Part shown: positions 59,054 through 64,000 of the stretch, piece by piece
Numbering within the stretch: position 1 is the first letter of the stretch
Layout of the letters: each line of letters opens with the position of its first letter
Assembly (NCBI GenBank): GCA_947034895.1
Contig: OX344762.1
Location: forward strand, 13,459,501-13,523,500
Direction: 5' to 3'
Source: Rhytidiadelphus loreus
Lineage: Eukaryota; Streptophyta; Bryopsida; Hypnales; Hylocomiaceae
DNA: 64,000 nucleotides
The notes under the pieces: generated by a model
Told to the model about the DNA's origin: nothing
The model's input: the letters and a program-made list of their open reading frames with translations, nothing else
Databases searched by the model: none
Translations under genes and position numbers: made by a program

Positions 59054-60757
59054 ATGGCGGCGGCGGTGAGCCGCCTGCGGACAGCCGTGTTGTCGACGTT
59101 GAGTACACCAGGTGTGCGGATGTTCTGGGCGCGTCCCATGGGATACGCGGCGCGAGTTTCCGTGGAGGAGGAAACTTGGCGTGAGCCGAATCGGCCGCTG
59201 GAGGCGATGCACTCGCAGGAGAAGGATCGCGGGGTGCAGTGGGTTTTCCTGGGGTGCCCTGGGGTGGGGAAAGGGACTTACGCTAGTCGACTGGCGAAGT
59301 TGTTGGAGGTGCCGCATATTGCGATGGGCGATTTGGTTCGGCATGAAATCTTGCAGAAAACCTCCATGGCGGAGCAGGTTTGGTTTTGGACCCTTATTCT
59401 TCGTCATGCAGCCAGGAATCGGTGTCGGTGTAAGATAATGTCGGTAGTGTGTTGCTTGGTGTTGCTTTGAATTTTTGGTTCAGTTTTCGAGGAGTGCCTG
59501 TTTCATGCACTTGAACTTGGATATAGGAGTGGAATTCAGTAACCTCTGTATTCTACTTTTGAGGCGTATGGTGTAAGTTTGGTGGTTGAAGACGTGGTCT
59601 ACTCGGATTGGTTTGATGATGGCATTGGGATAGCTTTAAAATTAGTAGTAATGACCGATCAGGTAAATGCCTCTGTTTTTGAAATCGGCTTGGCATGTTG
59701 TGTACGATCTGCGTATCCTTCTGACCTTCGATTTGTGGTTCTTGCAGTTGAAAAAAATAATGGGATCGGGGCAGTTGCTCCCTGACGAAATTATCTTCAA
59801 CCTTCTAACCAAGCGCCTCGAAAGTGGAGTCTCTCGAGGTGAATCAGGCTTCATTTTGGACGGGTTCCCACGGACAGTGAACCAGGCGGTGAGTTCAAAC
59901 CTGGTTACCTCCTTTGTTATTACTCAGGAGAGCGATGAAAGTTTGTTGAAAATGGCATGCGTTCTGACGATTCTTAAATTGGACTTTCTGGCTTTTATTT
60001 TATTTTATTTTATTTTATTTTATTTCAGTACGGGTGTTTCGTAACCGTATGGAATAAGGTCAGATTTTGTGAAGGTACACTTTTTTCCATGTCCCTTGGT
60101 TTCACGCTTAACTGATCGGGTTGATTTGTACAGGAGACCATGGATGAAGTGGCCAACATTGACCTGGTGGTGAACTTGAAATTACGTGAGGACGTATTGG
60201 TGACCAAGTGTCTGGGAAGGCGAATTTGCAGTCAATGTGGGGGCAACTTTAACCTTGCATCCATTGACGTCGATGGCTATGACAGTGTGCCTCGTATCGT
60301 CATGCCACCCCTCCTACCTCCCCCATCATGTGCATCGAAGATGACGATCCGAGCTGACGATACTGAGGAAGTTGTTCGAGCTAGGCTACGTGTTTATTAT
60401 GCTGAGGTACTCATCGAACTCCATGGATGTCCGTCTTGATGGTGCTGATCTTTGGGTTTTTTCACAGAAGCCTGATTACCCTGTCGTGAATTGTTCTTAT
60501 TTAGTTCTGGGTGTCTTGTATGATAATACTGGTGGCTTTCTCTGTGTAGTCTGAGTATGCATAGACTATGACATTGCTGACACGCTTTTTGTAATTTGCA
60601 GAGTCAACCTGTCGAAGATTTTTATCGTAGGCAAGGCTTGCTGCTCGATTTTGATGTGGCTGGTGGTATTCCTGAGACATGGCCACGACTTTTGTCTGCA
60701 CTGAACTTGGAGGACAATAGAAGTGTTTCTCATGATAACCGGAAGATGACGGCATGA
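59054..60757 (+). CDS. Adenylate kinase, plastid type
   Basis: Four exons: 59054-59377, 59748-59888, 60134-60406 and 60602-60757, giving 297 residues with all junctions in frame. Residues 1 to about 60 are an Arg/Ser/Ala-rich presequence ([17 protein letters not shown]). The P-loop GCPGVGKGT spans 67-75; the Cys-containing form and the following [21 protein letters not shown] are as in the plant chloroplast/amyloplast isoform. [11 protein letters not shown] is the AMP-site/core motif; [23 protein letters not shown] opens the LID region; [16 protein letters not shown] carries the conserved arginines. The enzyme interconverts ATP+AMP and 2 ADP, balancing adenylates in the stroma. Mitochondrial targeting cannot be excluded from the presequence alone. 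Confidence 0.95.
59993..60025 (+). repeat. (TTTTA)n microsatellite before a cryptic acceptor in AK intron 2
   Basis: Six to seven TTTTA units lead directly into TTTCAG at 60028, which could serve as a 3' splice site, although the frame-keeping acceptor is at 60133. Confidence 0.85.
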
Positions 60758-61462
60758 TTCATCAGAAACTCCATGCCAGCAAGCTGATTTGAATAACTGG
60801 TTTCTCCTGTTTAAATTACCAGTGAGACATCGTTGGAGAACCCCACATCTAGACAACGTCTAGAGTGAAGATTTTGTAGAAAGTAGTGGAACCATGCCAT
60901 GTTAGTTGATGAGTGGAGAGGTTTTATCCCTTGCCTTTACAGAAAAAAATATTGCTCTTTTTTTGACATTCATTGTTCCTGCGAAGGCCAAGCTGTCGCA
61001 GTTGAGCCAATAATGAATTTGTGCAGCTCTACTGATATGGATCGGTTTACCGTTGAGGCACCCATTCCTGATATACTTGCAGTCACTCCCTAAACCTATT
61101 CTAACTACCGTCAGTTGCAACCTGGATCTGGTAAAAAGAGTGAACAGTAGGATATTTCGGTAGTGCTGGGCAATCTTCATGATTTTAGTTTCTTCCCTGA
61201 CACTTTATGCCAGCTATGTTTTAGGGAAGTAAGCACGGTTTAATATTGGATTAAGCGAAGGACCTCGTACCTTGAATAGCATTGGTAAACTTGTTCAGAA
61301 TTTTTTTGTTGAAAACTAGAAACGGAATTGGACTCGATTACTCCTGCGAAGTAATGAAAAATTATTTCCTGTGATACTGTTTAGTTGACAGACTACCACT
61401 GTTTCCATTCCTTGACATGAGTGGCTTCTGGTTTGCTAATCGTGAATCTTCGCATTGCTTAA
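60758..61462. other. Adenylate kinase 3' region, no other gene seen
   Basis: Presumed 3' UTR and spacer. No exon recognised. Confidence 0.4.
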
Positions 61463-61659
61463 CCCATAAACGACGCTGAGGACGTTTTTGGGAGAATCTC
61501 TTCATGTGGACAGAAGTGCAACTATTCATCCTTCAAATTTTGTGTGGAAAGGGAATGTCTCCTACAATCTCCGATGTGTGCTTTTTCATTTTTTAGGCCA
61601 ACAATTCACATGGTGACAAAAGAGATGATTTCCGCAGTGACTGGCCTGATGTTCAAGGG
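61463..61659 (+). mobile_element. Short TTAA element (197 bp), copy 3
   Basis: It starts CCCATAAACGACGCTGAGGA after TTAA (61459-61462) and ends TGTTCAAGGG. The right flank is TGAT, so that side of the target duplication has mutated. The interior matches the minus strand of 58145-58374 (GAAGTGCAACTATTCATCC). Confidence 0.65.
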
Positions 61660-63142
61660 TGATACATGTGTGTTGTATATACATTGAACAACTTTATACA
61701 ACATACCTATCATTTACCAGAATTCCAATTTGATTGTCCTTATTTCTTACTTGTATACACAATTTTACAAACAATGAGGTTGTCTTCTACACATACTAGG
61801 CAAGTGCACCTAAGTGATCATTTTATCCACCTAGAGCAATCACAATATTTCTTAACATGGCTACAACATGAAGGCACCCACTCCCTACTACTTGAAGTGG
61901 AATGTTTCCTTTTTTAATCAAATAAATTATTCATTTGTGTTGTCTACTTGACCACAATGCAAAAAATTAAATACTAACTAGATGGTGGAAACCAACTAGA
62001 GTGTCGGCTCCAACACACCACATGGAAAACTAAACACTACCGTACTCATCAAAAACATATTCAATATTCTTTTATACGGGGTTCAAATTTCACAACTTCC
62101 CTATAAAATGGTCATAACCAAAAATGTCCAAAACATGACTGCGAGAAGACTGCATTCAGAGTTATAATTGCGTCAAATTAAACAAATATTAGCACACCGA
62201 CCCTCCAATACAGCCCTCCATCCATGCATGAAGCTCACAATGAAAATATAGCAACTGGTCCTAATGAAGGCGGCATGCTGGCATCTATTCCAACAAGCTC
62301 ACCTTTAGCAACTCAAACACACTTGAGACCTTTAACTTAGATGCAGTTTGAAGACACTTGATTTCCTGCACATCATAGCATCTCACATTTCACAAAGTGG
62401 AATCAGCATGGTTGCCATACAGATGTTTTCGTTGAACATAAAAAGCCTAATTCAAAGTAGTTTATGACCAACCTTTCCTGAACTAGAAGTTCAAGTGTAC
62501 CCACGAATGAACATTCATGAACACTGATAAGTAAAACTGGTAAACCCTCCCACACCACCGACATTCAAATGCAGACCCCCCCCCCAAAAAAAATGGCATA
62601 ATATAAGGGTCCTAATCCTGATCTCATCCAATACTGCATGAACTAAAACAGAATTCTTGCCCAAGAACCTGCATTGTTAAGGATCCCAAAGTGGTCCTTG
62701 GACACAAGAACAATTCCCCCAACCTACATTCGATATAGATATAATTGAACAAGTGGCACACTCTGGAAGAATGAATGTGTACTGCAACCAAAAATATTGC
62801 AAAAGCATTTGGAATGGAGTGTGCATTATAATAAGCTCTGTAGCATCACAAGGATGCCATAGAAATGGAAAAACAATTATTGCACAATGGTGTATGCTTA
62901 GGATGCAAATTGTGTACATTTTGAAGGCACAAAGAATTAATAATCTAAAATTTCAATAGTAATCTATACATTTTGCAGGGGGGGAATTTAAGGTGTGATT
63001 ACCTTAAAAGCTTTCTTGGAAGCACCAACCTACTGGAAAAGTGATAGCCAAAGGTATAATCTGCGTTCACAAATGCATAATCGAAGAGTCCCAGTTCATG
63101 CTGAGAATGATTAACCACTCACCGTGAACCATTTGGGTTTAT
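61660..63142. other. Spacer and presumed 3' UTR of the minus-strand gene at the right edge
   Basis: No exon recognised with confidence. On the minus strand near 62990 AAGCTTTTAAG is followed by GTAATCAC, which could be a donor of a 3' UTR intron. Confidence 0.35.
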
Positions 63143-64000
63143 TCAGACCTTGCCTATGATTTTCCGCTTGTAAGAGCGGTTCTCTGTCGTCAATGGACTA
63201 CTCGAAGAATAGTAATACTTCCTGTAACCTGGTGTGTCCGCGTCAGCTGTCATCACTACTTTGGGCTTTTCAGTTTCTGCAATTGCTTGCACCTGGACAG
63301 TACAGTCAAATCAGACATTCAGAAGGTGCACACGACTTACACCATGGAGTATATTTTGTCATTCTCAGACTTTCTCATATTCGAGCTCCATTTTGGTCTT
63401 GAAGACGATTTCAATGAAGTTTCACATTAAAAGTAAGAAAAAAAAGCATATCAAGGATAGTTTCTAATCCACTATATAATTCTCAAAAATTCCTAAAATT
63501 GAGAAAGTTATTGCAATTGCAAGTTGGGTATGTACTACCACGGTACTAGGTTACCTCAAATTTCGTAATGTAAACATAACCTTTCACAACGGGTTCCAAC
63601 TTGATGTTCCTCATGGAAAATTAAACTTTTCAATGAAATTGATATTTTTTGAGCTCATTTTATAATTGATATGAATTTTCTTGCCGCAGAATCATCAAAA
63701 ATTCTCAATAATTTCGATTATCTCTCAAAAATTCAAAAATAATTATGATATGTAGGAAACATATGGCTTTGAAAAATACAAAATAACAAACTTAGCTCAT
63801 TCGCGGGGACAGAAGCGAAGGCAGAATTTGAAGTTCGACCACGCGGCTATAGGGGGGAGCTTTTAAGGATTAATATTTAGCCAAAGCATCAGTACAACCT
63901 CGACGGTTAAATAATAAATAAAACAGTGGCTTCTTGGCAAACGGCATTCAGATGATCAGTTATGTACCTCATTGGTGATTTCTGCTTTAGTGAACATGCT
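63143..64000 (-). CDS. 3' end of an unidentified gene, two last exons (partial at window edge)
   Basis: The last coding exon (63143-63292) reads VQAIAETEKPKVVMTADADT, then PGYRKYYYSSSSPLTTENRS and YKRKIIGKV before a TGA. It follows an acceptor ACTGTCCAG. The preceding exon enters the window at 64000 and ends at 63968 (SMFTKAEITNE) with donor GTACAT. Both are phase 0 and join in frame across a 675-bp intron. I do not recognise the protein; the tail is basic and Ser/Tyr-rich with no membrane segment. Its upstream exons lie outside the window. Confidence 0.6.

Overview
This window is nuclear DNA from a land plant. Several genes have many short GT-AG introns. Two products belong to plant plastids: CRR6, an assembly factor for the chloroplast NDH complex, and a plastid-type adenylate kinase. 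An SDN-type small-RNA exonuclease is present, and the spaces between genes are AT-rich and full of short plant-type DNA transposons (CACTA, Mutator-like, Emigrant-like). The proteins look diverged from flowering-plant homologues, so a seedless plant (bryophyte, lycophyte or fern) is possible. That is a guess from remembered sequences, not an alignment. I see no operon, phage or CRISPR.

Layout. CRR6 (1739-4813, +) is followed by about 8 kb of repeats. An apparently intronless SDN-like exonuclease follows (13194-14261, +), then a CACTA-type element (14651-15593). A divergent pair comes next: the CSA/ERCC8 WD40 repair factor (18145-22768, -) and an ATP10-like mitochondrial ATP synthase assembly factor (23299-24114, +), sharing a promoter region of about 530 bp. 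From 24.9 to 35.3 kb there are repeats, hairpins and two stretches of unexplained exon-like sequence. Prolyl oligopeptidase (35381-41205, +) can be read as 12 exons with its full catalytic triad. From 41.2 to 59 kb lies a transposon-rich desert holding one possible orphan gene (50852-51169, +). A plastid adenylate kinase (59054-60757, +) follows. The last 0.9 kb holds the 3' end of an unidentified minus-strand gene (63143-64000).

How the genes relate. They are ordinary housekeeping and organelle genes with no shared pathway: NDH assembly and adenylate balance in plastids, F1Fo assembly in mitochondria, transcription-coupled repair in the nucleus, small-RNA turnover and peptide cleavage. I rebuilt splice sites by hand. 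The exon coordinates given keep the reading frame across every junction except where marked.

The most interesting material is in the repeats. Two sets of short elements are bounded by TTAA and begin CCC, like piggyBac elements. Two CACTA-type elements have perfect 3-bp target duplications and similar internal arrays. One Mutator-like MITE family has three copies with 9-bp target duplications. One repeat family lies in introns of three different genes. Several long hairpins could feed small-RNA pathways. The 105-codon orphan ORF has an internal duplication, a canonical TATA box and a repeat-built upstream region.
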